DNA from: Limnohabitans sp. T6-20
GTDB taxonomy: Bacteria; Pseudomonadota; Gammaproteobacteria; Burkholderiales; Burkholderiaceae_C
Direction of reading: 5' to 3'
Length of the DNA: 64,000 nt
NCBI RefSeq assembly: GCF_003063505.1
Contig: NZ_NERW01000003.1
Location: 186,001-250,000 of the forward strand
The position numbers and the translations under genes are program-made. The notes under the pieces are model-generated. The model saw only the letters and a list, made by a program, of their open reading frames with translations. It ran no database searches and was not told the DNA's origin. Below are positions 8,887 through 16,924 of this stretch, in pieces (the stretch's first letter is position 1; each line of letters opens with the position of its first letter).

Positions 8887-9732
8887 ATGAACACCCCTGC
8901 CCAGCACCGCCCCATCCGCAGCCAGTACGAAGACTTCATGCGCCACGTCTACACGACGGGCGTTCAAAAAGGTGACCGCACCGGCACCGGCACGCGCAGT
9001 GTGTTTGGCCACCAGATGCGGTTTGACCTGAACGAGGGCTTTCCGCTGGTGACCACCAAGAAGGTGTTCCTCAAAGCCATCATCGTCGAGCTGCTGTGGT
9101 TTTTGCGTGGCGACAGCAATGTGAAATGGCTTCAAGAGCGCGGCTGCACCATCTGGGACGAATGGGCACGCGAAGACGGTGACCTGGGCCCAGTCTATGG
9201 CGTGCAGTGGCGCAGCTGGCCCACGCCCGGCGGCGGCCACATCGACCAGATCCAGCAGGTGATGGACACCCTCAAAAACAACCCCGACAGCCGCCGCATC
9301 ATCGTGAGCGCCTGGAACGTGGCCGAGCTGGACAAGATGGCTTTGATGCCTTGCCACGCCTTTTTCCAGTTCTATGTGGCCCCAGCGCAAAACCCCGGCG
9401 ATAAGCCCAAACTCAGCTGCCAGCTGTACCAGCGCAGCGCCGACATCTTTTTGGGCGTGCCCTTCAACATCGCCAGCTACGCCCTGCTGACGCACATGAT
9501 CGCGCAGCAATGCGACATGGATGTGGGTGACTTCATCTGGACCGGTGGCGACTGCCACATTTATGCCAACCACCACGAACAGGTGGAACTGCAACTGAGC
9601 CGTGCGCCCATGGCCTACCCCACGCTCAACATCAAGCGCCGCCCCACCTCGATTTTTGACTACGAATACGAAGACTTTGAAGTGCTGGGCTATGAGCACC
9701 ATCCGGCCATCAAAGCGCCGGTCGCTGTCTGA
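8887..9732 (+). CDS. thyA: Thymidylate synthase
   Basis: A 281-residue ThyA enzyme that methylates dUMP to dTMP with methylene-tetrahydrofolate. The folate and dUMP sites are conserved: [19 protein letters not shown], the catalytic Cys in [33 protein letters not shown] and [14 protein letters not shown]. It is slightly longer than the 264-residue E. coli enzyme because of a short insert around AWNVAELDK and [14 protein letters not shown] 8887 is used in preference to a TTG three codons upstream. folA starts 11 bases downstream, so the two enzymes of the dTMP/folate cycle form an operon. Confidence 0.97.
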   Translation: MNTPAQHRPIRSQYEDFMRHVYTTGVQKGDRTGTGTRSVFGHQMRFDLNEGFPLVTTKKVFLKAIIVELLWFLRGDSNVKWLQERGCTIWDEWAREDGDLGPVYGVQWRSWPTPGGGHIDQIQQVMDTLKNNPDSRRIIVSAWNVAELDKMALMPCHAFFQFYVAPAQNPGDKPKLSCQLYQRSADIFLGVPFNIASYALLTHMIAQQCDMDVGDFIWTGGDCHIYANHHEQVELQLSRAPMAYPTLNIKRRPTSIFDYEYEDFEVLGYEHHPAIKAPVAV

Positions 9733-9743
9733 GGTCCGGTGAG

Positions 9744-10232
9744 ATGAAACTGCACCTGATTTATGCCCGCGCCCGCAACGGCGTGATCGGCAAAGACAAC
9801 CAGATGCCCTGGCACCTGCCCGAGGACCTGGCGCACTTCAAGCGCGTCACACTGGGCCAGCCGGTCATCATGGGCCGCAAGACCTGGGACTCGCTGCCCG
9901 CCCGCTTTCGCCCGCTGCCTGGTCGCGTCAACATCGTCGTGACACGCCAGACCAACTGGCAAGCCGAAGGTGCTTTGAAAGCTGGCTCCATCGAGGAAGC
10001 CATGCGCCTGTGCGGGGATGCGCCTGACGCCTGGATCATGGGCGGGGCCGAGATTTACCGCCAGGCCGAACCCCTAGCCAGCACGGCGGTCGTCACCGAA
10101 ATCGATGCCGACTTTGAAGGCGATGCTTTCGCGCCGACGCTGTCACACGCCTGGCAAGAGCAGCATCGAGAATCGCATGTGGCGGTCCATGGCCTGCCTT
10201 TCAGTTTCGTCACATACCAACACAACTTCTGA
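9744..10232 (+). CDS. folA: Dihydrofolate reductase
   Basis: A 162-residue dihydrofolate reductase that regenerates tetrahydrofolate with NADPH after the ThyA reaction. Conserved parts are LIYARARNGVIGKDNQMPWHLPEDL (two blocks, with the catalytic acid in PEDL), the NADPH loop PVIMGRKTWDSLP, PLPGRVNIVVTR and WIMGGAEIYRQ. A GAGG motif lies nine bases before the ATG. It is preceded by thyA and followed after 10 bases by the DUF4337 gene; all three are probably one transcript. Confidence 0.96.
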   Translation: MKLHLIYARARNGVIGKDNQMPWHLPEDLAHFKRVTLGQPVIMGRKTWDSLPARFRPLPGRVNIVVTRQTNWQAEGALKAGSIEEAMRLCGDAPDAWIMGGAEIYRQAEPLASTAVVTEIDADFEGDAFAPTLSHAWQEQHRESHVAVHGLPFSFVTYQHNF

Positions 10233-10242
10233 GGAGACACCC

Positions 10243-10815
10243 ATGTCCGGACACGGTTTTCACGTTCACGGCCCGCACGACCACGAGCTGGAGCACGCAG
10301 CCCAGGGCCACGGCGGCGAGCACACCAACAGCATCGCCATGTTCACCGCGATCATTGCCACAGTGGGCGCGCTGTTTGGCTACATGGGCGGGGCCACCCA
10401 GGCCAATGCGGGCCTGTACAAAAACAACGCGGCCATCAAAAAGACCGAAGCCTCCAACCAGTGGAACTACTACCAGGCCAAAAGCAGCAAGCAAAACCTG
10501 AGCGAGCTGGCCATGGAGCTGACCCCCGCCAAAAAAGAGTTCTACCAGGACGAAATCAAACGCTACAAAGGCGAAAAAGCCGAGATCAAAGCCGCCGCTG
10601 AAAAGCTCGAAGCCGAATCCAAACACTGGGACGAGCAGTCTGACGCGCAAATGCACCAGCACCACCGCTGGGCACAGGCCACCACCGTGTTGCAGGTGTC
10701 GATTGCCATGGCGGCCATCGCCTTGCTGTCCAAAAAGAAATGGCTGGAATTCGTGATGTACGGCGCAGGTGCCGTGGGTGTGGTGATCGGCGTGCTGGCC
10801 GCCATGCACATCTGA
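10243..10815 (+). CDS. DUF4337 membrane protein
   Basis: A 190-residue protein of the DUF4337 family. The N-terminus is histidine-rich (GHGFHVHGPHDHE). One membrane helix follows (about residues 28-46), then a charged central region likely to be coiled coil (KKTEASNQWNYYQAKSSKQN through KLEAESKHWDEQ), and two C-terminal helices. GAGGAGA before ATG 10243 fixes the start. The function is unknown. The His-rich N-terminus could bind metal, but this is only inference. It is the last gene of the thyA-folA transcript and is followed by a palindrome and a terminator. Confidence 0.85.
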   Translation: MSGHGFHVHGPHDHELEHAAQGHGGEHTNSIAMFTAIIATVGALFGYMGGATQANAGLYKNNAAIKKTEASNQWNYYQAKSSKQNLSELAMELTPAKKEFYQDEIKRYKGEKAEIKAAAEKLEAESKHWDEQSDAQMHQHHRWAQATTVLQVSIAMAAIALLSKKKWLEFVMYGAGAVGVVIGVLAAMHI

Positions 10816-10832
10816 GCGACAGAACCCGAAAC

Positions 10833-10858
10833 GCCGCTGAGCGCATGCGCTCAGCGGC
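10833..10858. other. 26-bp perfect palindrome
   Basis: A perfect dyad with no spacer, centred on GCATGC and with arms GCCGCTGAGC... It lies 17 bases after the DUF4337 stop. As RNA it would fold on both strands. Together with the next hairpin it probably ends the thyA-folA-DUF4337 transcript and protects its 3' end. It does not resemble the dispersed REP-like elements. Confidence 0.7.
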
Positions 10859-10867
10859 CCATCTCAC

Positions 10868-10894
10868 AAGGCCTTTTCAGGCCTTTTTCTTTTT
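10868..10894 (+). terminator. Rho-independent terminator of thyA-folA-DUF4337
   Basis: The stem AAGGCC/GGCCTT with a six-base loop is followed by TTTCTTTTT on the plus strand. The T-tract lies inside the 3' end of the convergent glycosyltransferase gene, where its complement encodes the KKKKA tail. Confidence 0.7.
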
Positions 10895-13174
10895 GGATGC
10901 GGCACCAGTTTTGGGGCCACCGCCACAATGGCTGCGCCACATGTGCCGCAGCGCCGCCTCAAAATCGCGGGTGTACTGGTCGATGTTCCAGGCCGGTGCT
11001 GCCAGAAGGCGCTCACGCAGGCCTTGCTTGAGGGCCAGCAAAGCCTGGCGGTCACGTGCCATGGCCGCGGCGATGCGCACATAGTCGGCATCGGACTCAG
11101 CCACCCAGTCATGCAGGTCTGCAGCCTGCATGAAGCTGGCCCCCATGCGCGAGACAAAATTGCCCCCCGCCTTGACCACCACCGGCACCCCCATCCACAG
11201 CGCCTGCAAAGTCGTTGTCCCACCGTTGTAGGGCACAGGATCGAGGGCGATGTCCACATCGGCATACTCGGCCATCATGTCGGTCAGGCCCACCGGGCCA
11301 CGGAACGCCAGGCGATCACGCGCAATGCCTTCGGCCAGGAAGCGCTGGGCAAACGCCTCGATGGCACCCTCGTCCTTGAAGCTGGGCGCCTTGAGCAGCA
11401 GGCGCGAGCCCGGCACCTCTTTGAGCACGGCGGCCCAGAGCTTGACGGTGTGCGGCGTGAGCTTGGGCACGTTGTTGAAAGAACCGAAGGTCAGGGGGCG
11501 TTCGGCATGCGCCTGGCCGTAGTCCGGGTACGGGTAGTCGGTTTCAGGCGCAAAGCAAAACACGCTGTGGGGCAAGCGCGCCAGCTGCTCGCTGAACAGC
11601 ACTTCGCTGCCCGCAGGCGCCACCACGGCGTCAGCCACCAGCCAGTCGATGTTGGGCACGCCGGTCGAGGCCGGATACCCCAGAAAGGTGGCCTGCACCG
11701 GTGCGGCGCGCTGACCGAACAGGCTCATGCGCTGCATGCTGGTGTGGCCCGACAGGTCCAGCAGGATGTCGATGCCATCTTCTTCAATGCGGCGAGCCAG
11801 CTGGCTGTCGTTCCAGGTGGTCGCTTCTACCCAACGCGCCACACGGCGTTTGGCCAGCTGGGTTTGCTCGTCGTACGACACGCCCGTGAAATACATCGTC
11901 ACTTCCACCGCCCGGCGGTCCAGCCGCGCCAGCACCGGCTGCATGAAGATGTTGACCGGGTGCTGGTGGTGGAAATCGGCAGAGACAAGACCCACACGCA
12001 GGGGGCGATCGGGCGACTTGTCGTTTTTGAAACTGCTGACCGAGCGGGCGTTGTCGCCCAGGTGGGCAAACAGCTCACGGTGCAGATCGGACACTTGCCG
12101 GGGGCTGAGCTTGTCGCTGTAGAGCGAGCTCATGGCCGCACTGGAATGCATCTTGGAGCCGGGGCCTTCCTCGTCGGCCAGCGCCTTGTAAAGCTGCAAG
12201 GCGGTGTCGGCATCGCCCGTGCGCCCGGCCACGCTGGCGCGCATCGACTTGGCCCCCGACTGCGGCGCAATCGCTTCGGCTTTGGCCAGCTCTTCCAGCG
12301 CCTCCTGCATGTTCCAGCTCTCGGCCAGCGAATGGGCCAGGTTCCAGTGGGCCAGATCGCTGCCCGGGTGCAGCTCGACGTTGCGCCGCAGCACCGCCTG
12401 AGCTTCTTGCCACAGGTTGTAGCGGAACGACAAATCGGCCAGGCGCACCAAAGTGGCCTCGGAGGTGCCCACGCTGGCCCGCTCAAAGGCCCGGTGCCCG
12501 TCTTCGGTCATGCCTAGGCGCATGAAGATGTCACCCAGGTCCATTTGCATCTCGGCGCGCTCGTTCTCGTCGATGGGCTCCTGGCCGATCCGCAAGACCA
12601 GCAAAGCCTGCCGCAAAGACTCCAGCGCCCGGGCCGCGTCGCCGCGCTCCAGCCGGTACTTGGCCATGCGCCAGTGCACCAGCCGGTTTTTGTCGGCCCC
12701 GGCCGCCGCCAGGGCCCGGTGGTATTCGGCGGCACCGGCTTCCATCTGGCCCATGTCTTCGAGCAGCCGTGCCAGCGACAAACGGGCCTCGAAGCGGGCG
12801 GGGACCAACGCGATGGCCCGGCTGTAAGAAGCCAGGGCCTGCTGGTGCACGCCTTGCTGGCGGCACAAATGTCCCGCCTCCAGCCAGCCGCTGTAGTTGC
12901 CCGGAAATGCCTTGAGCAGCTGCGAAAACCCTTCGCGGGCCACTGCAAAATCACCCAGCCTGACCAGGCAGCGGGCCCGCTGCAAGGCGGCCACTTCCAG
13001 CTGGGGGGCGATACGCAGCGCCGCCTCATATGCGGCCAGCGCCTCGGCCCAGCGCCCGGCCTTGAAATCGGTATGGGCCTGGTTGAAGGCATCGGCCGCA
13101 GCGGCAGGCACCTCCAGCGGCGCTGCAAGGTTGCTCTGAGAATCGGTCTGAAGATCGGATGAAGAGGAAGTCAT
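10877..13174 (-). CDS. TPR protein with O-GlcNAc-transferase-like (SPINDLY/GT41) domain
   Basis: A 765-residue protein. Residues about 25-330 are tetratricopeptide repeats (for example AGRWAEALAAYEAALRIAP). Residues about 385-750 match the bacterial SPINDLY/OGT (GT41) catalytic region: LRVGLVSADFHHQHPVNIF, DILLDLSGHTSMQRMSLF, APVQATFLGYPASTGVPNID, FGSFNNVPKLTPHTVKLW, DPVPYNGGTTTLQALWMGVP. Such enzymes transfer a sugar from a nucleotide-sugar to protein Ser/Thr; the target and sugar are unknown here. There is no signal peptide, so it is cytosolic. The start is ATG 13174; a TTG at 13195 is less likely. The last codons encode a Lys-rich tail that overlaps the neighbour's terminator. Confidence 0.88.
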   Translation of the reverse strand: MTSSSSDLQTDSQSNLAAPLEVPAAAADAFNQAHTDFKAGRWAEALAAYEAALRIAPQLEVAALQRARCLVRLGDFAVAREGFSQLLKAFPGNYSGWLEAGHLCRQQGVHQQALASYSRAIALVPARFEARLSLARLLEDMGQMEAGAAEYHRALAAAGADKNRLVHWRMAKYRLERGDAARALESLRQALLVLRIGQEPIDENERAEMQMDLGDIFMRLGMTEDGHRAFERASVGTSEATLVRLADLSFRYNLWQEAQAVLRRNVELHPGSDLAHWNLAHSLAESWNMQEALEELAKAEAIAPQSGAKSMRASVAGRTGDADTALQLYKALADEEGPGSKMHSSAAMSSLYSDKLSPRQVSDLHRELFAHLGDNARSVSSFKNDKSPDRPLRVGLVSADFHHQHPVNIFMQPVLARLDRRAVEVTMYFTGVSYDEQTQLAKRRVARWVEATTWNDSQLARRIEEDGIDILLDLSGHTSMQRMSLFGQRAAPVQATFLGYPASTGVPNIDWLVADAVVAPAGSEVLFSEQLARLPHSVFCFAPETDYPYPDYGQAHAERPLTFGSFNNVPKLTPHTVKLWAAVLKEVPGSRLLLKAPSFKDEGAIEAFAQRFLAEGIARDRLAFRGPVGLTDMMAEYADVDIALDPVPYNGGTTTLQALWMGVPVVVKAGGNFVSRMGASFMQAADLHDWVAESDADYVRIAAAMARDRQALLALKQGLRERLLAAPAWNIDQYTRDFEAALRHMWRSHCGGGPKTGAASKKKKA

Positions 13175-13365
13175 GGGCAACAGTTCGGGTGGCAATGCAA
13201 TGAATCAGGGCCACATTGTCGCGTCTGCGAGCAACCGAATCCATCCGGTTCGGTTTCTTTTGGCATGCAAAGGTAGCATCCAGGCCTTAGAGCCTCAAGC
13301 CCATGGTGAGGCGTAGCCCCTGGGCTAAACTCCAAACACCCTTTTCACTGTCTGAAATCGCCCCC

Positions 13366-14148
13366 ATGAAAATTGCCACCTGGAACGTGAACTCCTTGTC
13401 TGTGCGCCTGCCGCAAGTGCTGGATTGGCTGGCCGCCAACCCGACCGAGGTGCTGGCCCTGCAAGAGCTCAAGCTGACCGACGACAAGTTTCCCGCAGCA
13501 GCGTTTGCCGAAGCGGGCTACCAAGCGCAATGGTTCGGCCAGAAAACCTACAACGGCGTGGCGCTGATTTCCAAAGCCGAAGGCACGGAGGTGGTGAAAA
13601 ACATCCCCGGCTTTGAAGACGACATGTCGCGTGTGATTGCGGCCACCTTCCCCGACGGCGCGGGCGGCACGGTGCGTGTGATCGGCGCTTATTTCCCCAA
13701 CGGTCAGGCACCGGACAGCGACAAATTCGTCTACAAAATGCGCTGGCTCGACGCGCTGCGCGACTGGGTGGGCAGCCAGATGCAGCAGCACCCCAACCTG
13801 GTGCTGCTGGGCGACTACAACATCACCTTTGACGAACTCGACATGTGGGACCCGGTGGCCCTGGCGGGCACCATCCACTGCACCGATGCCGAACGCGAGA
13901 AACTGCAAGCCCTGATCGGGCTGGGCCTGACCGACAGCTTCCGCTTGTTTGAGCAACCCGAAAAAAGCTACAGCTGGTGGGATTACCGCGAGTTCGCTTT
14001 TCGCCGCAATCGGGGCCTGCGCATCGACCACATTTTGATCTCCGAGGCGCTCAAAGCACGTGCCAGCGCCTGCGTGATCGACCGGGCCCCGCGCAAAAAC
14101 GAGCGGCCCAGCGACCACGCGCCCGTGGTGCTGACGCTGGGCGACTGA
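13366..14148 (+). CDS. xth: Exodeoxyribonuclease III
   Basis: A 260-residue exonuclease III/AP endonuclease of base-excision repair. The catalytic set is present: KIATWNVNS at the N-terminus, ALQELKL (metal-binding Glu), GAYFPNGQ, LLGDYNI (Asp/Asn), YSWWDYRE, LRIDHILIS and the terminal SDHAPVVLTL with the catalytic His. ATG 13366 gives the standard MKIATWN start. It is divergent from the TPR/OGT gene, with 191 bases between them. Downstream is a four-copy REP-like cluster in the convergent gap to the alpha-E gene. Confidence 0.96.
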   Translation: MKIATWNVNSLSVRLPQVLDWLAANPTEVLALQELKLTDDKFPAAAFAEAGYQAQWFGQKTYNGVALISKAEGTEVVKNIPGFEDDMSRVIAATFPDGAGGTVRVIGAYFPNGQAPDSDKFVYKMRWLDALRDWVGSQMQQHPNLVLLGDYNITFDELDMWDPVALAGTIHCTDAEREKLQALIGLGLTDSFRLFEQPEKSYSWWDYREFAFRRNRGLRIDHILISEALKARASACVIDRAPRKNERPSDHAPVVLTLGD

Positions 14149-14185
14149 GCGCAAAACCCATAAGCCTCCTACGCCCTGGCCCCCT

Positions 14186-14355
14186 GTGGGAGCGAGCCCC
14201 CGCTCGCGAATGCGCTATGAGCCACTTCAGGCATTCGGCCGCAGGGGCAGCCTCCCACAAAAACACGAATGCCCCCCTCCCCGTGGGAGCGAGCCCCTGC
14301 TCGCGAATGGTTGCTTGGGCTCTGCACGCATTCGGCCGCGGGGGCGGCCTCCCAC
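14186..14355. repeat. REP-like cluster, site 3 (A-B-A-B tandem)
   Basis: Four 26-bp elements: A forward 14186-14211, B reverse 14233-14258, A forward 14283-14308, B reverse 14330-14355. The A-to-B offset is 47 bases in both pairs and the second pair starts 97 bases after the first, so the A-B unit looks tandemly duplicated. In the last B copy the usual T-G mismatch of the stem is replaced by a full pair (GGCCGC/GCGGCC). The cluster occupies the convergent gap between xth and the alpha-E gene. Confidence 0.88.
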
Positions 14356-14421
14356 AAAGACACGAAGGCATCCTCCTGCGAAAACACGGAAGCGGCCTCC
14401 GACTAAGACTCTACCAAGTGG

Positions 14422-15399
14422 TCAGGCCGCTTGCGGCATCAGAAACTCGCGACTGATGCGGGCGCCCAGCACGTTCACGCGCTCCAGGAACTGCGTCAGG
14501 TAGGCATGCAGGCCAGTGGCCAGAATCTCGTCGATGCGGCCAAAGGCCAGCTCCGAGCGCAAACGACCGGCGTGGCGCAAGGTGTCACTTTCGGAGTCGT
14601 GAGACACCAGCTTCAAATTCGACACCACCTCATTGAGGCTGGCATGCAACGAACGCGGCATGTCGGGTCGCAAAATCAGCAGCTCAGCCACGCGTTCCGG
14701 TCGGATCACATCGCGGTAGACCTTGCGGTACACCTCAAAGCCGCTGACGCTGCGCAAGATGGCGCTCCAGTGGTAGAAGTCGTATTCCTGCGTCACCTCG
14801 GCCTCGACACCGCTGTAGTTGGGCGCACCAAAAAAGTCGTTTTGCATGGCGTGGAACTTCACATCCACCAGCCGGGCCGTGTTGTCGGCCCGCTCCAAAA
14901 ACGTGCCCATGCGCATGAAATACAGCGACTCGTCCATCAGCATGGTGCCCACGGTCACGCCGCGTGACAGGTGCGAGCGGAACTTGACCCATTCAAAAAA
15001 CTGACCCGGATCGCGCTCGAACTCGCCGCTCTTGAGCATGCGGTTGACTTCAAGCCAAGTCTGGTTTTGCGTCTCCCAAACCTCGGTGGTCAGTGTGCCC
15101 CGCACGGCACGGGCGTTTTCACGCGCAGCGCGCAGGCACGAAATGATGGACGAAGGGTTGTTCGCATCCTTGACCATGAACTCCATCACATCGCAGGGGT
15201 TGATGTTTTTGTAAAGCGCCAGGTAGGAAGGCAGCAATTCACTGATCGACAAAATGCCCTCCCAACCCGCTTCGACAGCGGCGGCGGACTGTGGCAAAAG
15301 CGAGGTCTCGTAGCTCACATTGAGCATGCGGGCGGTGTTCTCGGCCCGCTCCATGTAGCGGGACATCCAGAAGAGGTGGTCGGCGGTTCTTGAAAGCAT
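14422..15399 (-). CDS. Alpha-E domain protein
   Basis: A 325-residue protein of the alpha-E family, an all-helical domain found with circularly permuted ATP-grasp enzymes and transglutaminases. The conserved arginine/glutamate helices are visible: LSRTADHLFWMSRYMERAEN at the N-terminus, MGTFLERADNTARLVDVK near residue 180 and RLRSELAFGRIDEIL near residue 285. Comparative genomics places the family in predicted peptide-ligating (amidoligase) systems; its biochemical role is unproven. GGGAG precedes ATG 15399, 15 bases after the ATP-grasp gene, so the two are co-transcribed. A fused homologue lies at 23327-26017. Confidence 0.9.
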   Translation of the reverse strand: MLSRTADHLFWMSRYMERAENTARMLNVSYETSLLPQSAAAVEAGWEGILSISELLPSYLALYKNINPCDVMEFMVKDANNPSSIISCLRAARENARAVRGTLTTEVWETQNQTWLEVNRMLKSGEFERDPGQFFEWVKFRSHLSRGVTVGTMLMDESLYFMRMGTFLERADNTARLVDVKFHAMQNDFFGAPNYSGVEAEVTQEYDFYHWSAILRSVSGFEVYRKVYRDVIRPERVAELLILRPDMPRSLHASLNEVVSNLKLVSHDSESDTLRHAGRLRSELAFGRIDEILATGLHAYLTQFLERVNVLGARISREFLMPQAA

Positions 15400-15414
15400 G
15401 TGTCTTCTCCCTTG

Positions 15415-16866
15415 TCAGTCCTGCAAAATCCAGGTGTCTTTGGTGCCGCCGCCCTGGCTGCTGTTGACCACCAAAGAGCCCTCTTTCAAAGCCACACGGG
15501 TCAAGCCGCCGGGCACCATCTGCACCGTGCGGCCACTCAGCACAAAGGGCCGCAGGTCGATGTGGCGCGGGGCGATGCCGCTGTCCACAAAAGTGGGGCA
15601 GCTCGACAAGCTAAGCGTGGGTTGCGCGATGTAGCCCTCCGGGTTGGCCAGCAAGGCAGCCCGGAATCGCTCAATCTCTTCTTTGGTCGACGCCGGGCCG
15701 ACCAGCATGCCGTAGCCGCCCGCGCCATGCACTTCCTTGACCACCAGGTCTTTCAGATTGGCCAGGGTGTACTGCAAGTCATCCGGTTTGCGGCACATGA
15801 GGGTGGGCACGTTTTTGAGGATCGGTTCTTCCCCCAGGTAAAACTTGATCATGTCGGGCACATAGGGGTAAATCGACTTGTCGTCGGCCACGCCCGTGCC
15901 CACCGCGTTGCAGATCGTCACATGCCCGGCTTTGTAGGCCTCCATGAGGCCCGCGCAGCCCAGCGTCGATGTGGGGCGGAACACGTTGGGATCCAGAAAG
16001 TCGTCGTCCACCCGGCGGTAGATCACGTCCACACGTTGTGGCCCGCGTGTGGTGCGCATGTAGACGAACTTGTCTTTCACAAACAGGTCTTGCCCCTCGA
16101 CCAGCTCCACACCCATCTGCTGCGCCAAAAAGGCGTGCTCAAAATAAGCGCTGTTGTACATGCCGGGCGTGAGCACCACGACCGTGGGCTCGGCCGTGGT
16201 GGCAGGGCTGCTGGCACGCAGCGTCTCCAACAACAAGTCGGGGTAATGCGCCACCGGGGCCACGCGGTGCTGACTGAAGAGTTCAGGGAACAGCCGCATC
16301 ATCATCTTGCGGTCTTCGAGCATGTAGCTCACGCCGCTGGGCACGCGCAGGTTGTCTTCGAGCACGTAGTACTCACCGTTGCCCTGCGCGTCGGGGGCAC
16401 GCACGATGTCGATGCCGCTGATGTGCGAATAGATGTTGTTGGGCACATCCACGCCCACCATCTCGGGGCGGAACTGGGCGTTGTGTTCGATTTGCTCACG
16501 CGGGATCACGCCGGCCTTCAGAATCTCCTGGTCGTGGTACACGTCGTGGATGAAGCGGTTGAGGGCGGTGACGCGCTGGACCAGACCAGCTTCCATGCTT
16601 TTCCACTCCTGGGCGGCGATCACGCGGGGGATCAGGTCAAACGGGATCAGGCGCTCGGTGCCCGAACCGTCCTCGTCCTTGTCGCCATAGACCGCGAAGG
16701 TGATGCCCACACGGCGGAAGATCATCTCGGCTTCTTCTCGGCGCGAGGCCATGGTTTGGCTGTCTTGCGCTTGCAACCATCGGGCATAGGCCAGGTAATG
16801 GTCTCTGACCTCTCCGGCATCACCTGCGGCAGGCAAGCGGCTGTACATCTCGTCGAATTCACGCAT
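15415..16866 (-). CDS. Circularly permuted ATP-grasp type 2 protein
   Basis: A 483-residue protein of the circularly permuted ATP-grasp family (older names DUF404/DUF407). Typical blocks are RLIPFDLIPRVIAAQEWKSM near residue 70, DVPNNIYSHISGIDIVRAPD, YYVLEDNLRVPSGVSYMLE near residue 165, TPGMYNSAYFEHAFLA, IYRRVDDDFLDPNVF, LVVKEVHGAGGYGMLVGP and the C-terminal PGGLTRVAL...SSQGGGTKDTW. The family is predicted to form amide or peptide bonds using ATP. AGGAG stands before ATG 16866. The alpha-E gene follows after 15 bases; comEC ends 58 bases upstream on the same strand. Confidence 0.92.
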   Translation of the reverse strand: MREFDEMYSRLPAAGDAGEVRDHYLAYARWLQAQDSQTMASRREEAEMIFRRVGITFAVYGDKDEDGSGTERLIPFDLIPRVIAAQEWKSMEAGLVQRVTALNRFIHDVYHDQEILKAGVIPREQIEHNAQFRPEMVGVDVPNNIYSHISGIDIVRAPDAQGNGEYYVLEDNLRVPSGVSYMLEDRKMMMRLFPELFSQHRVAPVAHYPDLLLETLRASSPATTAEPTVVVLTPGMYNSAYFEHAFLAQQMGVELVEGQDLFVKDKFVYMRTTRGPQRVDVIYRRVDDDFLDPNVFRPTSTLGCAGLMEAYKAGHVTICNAVGTGVADDKSIYPYVPDMIKFYLGEEPILKNVPTLMCRKPDDLQYTLANLKDLVVKEVHGAGGYGMLVGPASTKEEIERFRAALLANPEGYIAQPTLSLSSCPTFVDSGIAPRHIDLRPFVLSGRTVQMVPGGLTRVALKEGSLVVNSSQGGGTKDTWILQD

Positions 16867-16924
16867 AGCTCGTCACTCCTGGCTTCTGGATAGCAAGATG
16901 CATACCCAGTCCGCTTGTCGCGCG

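Noticed and set aside
13233..13261. A terminator-like hairpin (AACCGAA/TTCGGTT then TCTTTT) in the gap between the divergent TPR/OGT and xth genes
   Set aside because: No plus-strand gene lies upstream to terminate, and the loop is irregular. It may be chance or part of a promoter region.
15400..16893. A long plus-strand open frame opposite the ATP-grasp gene, and similar antisense frames opposite the TPR/OGT gene (10928-12517), comEC (16898-18412) and parE (39519-41504)
   Set aside because: These come from high GC and codon bias of the real genes. Their translations show no domain pattern, while the opposite strand encodes recognisable families.
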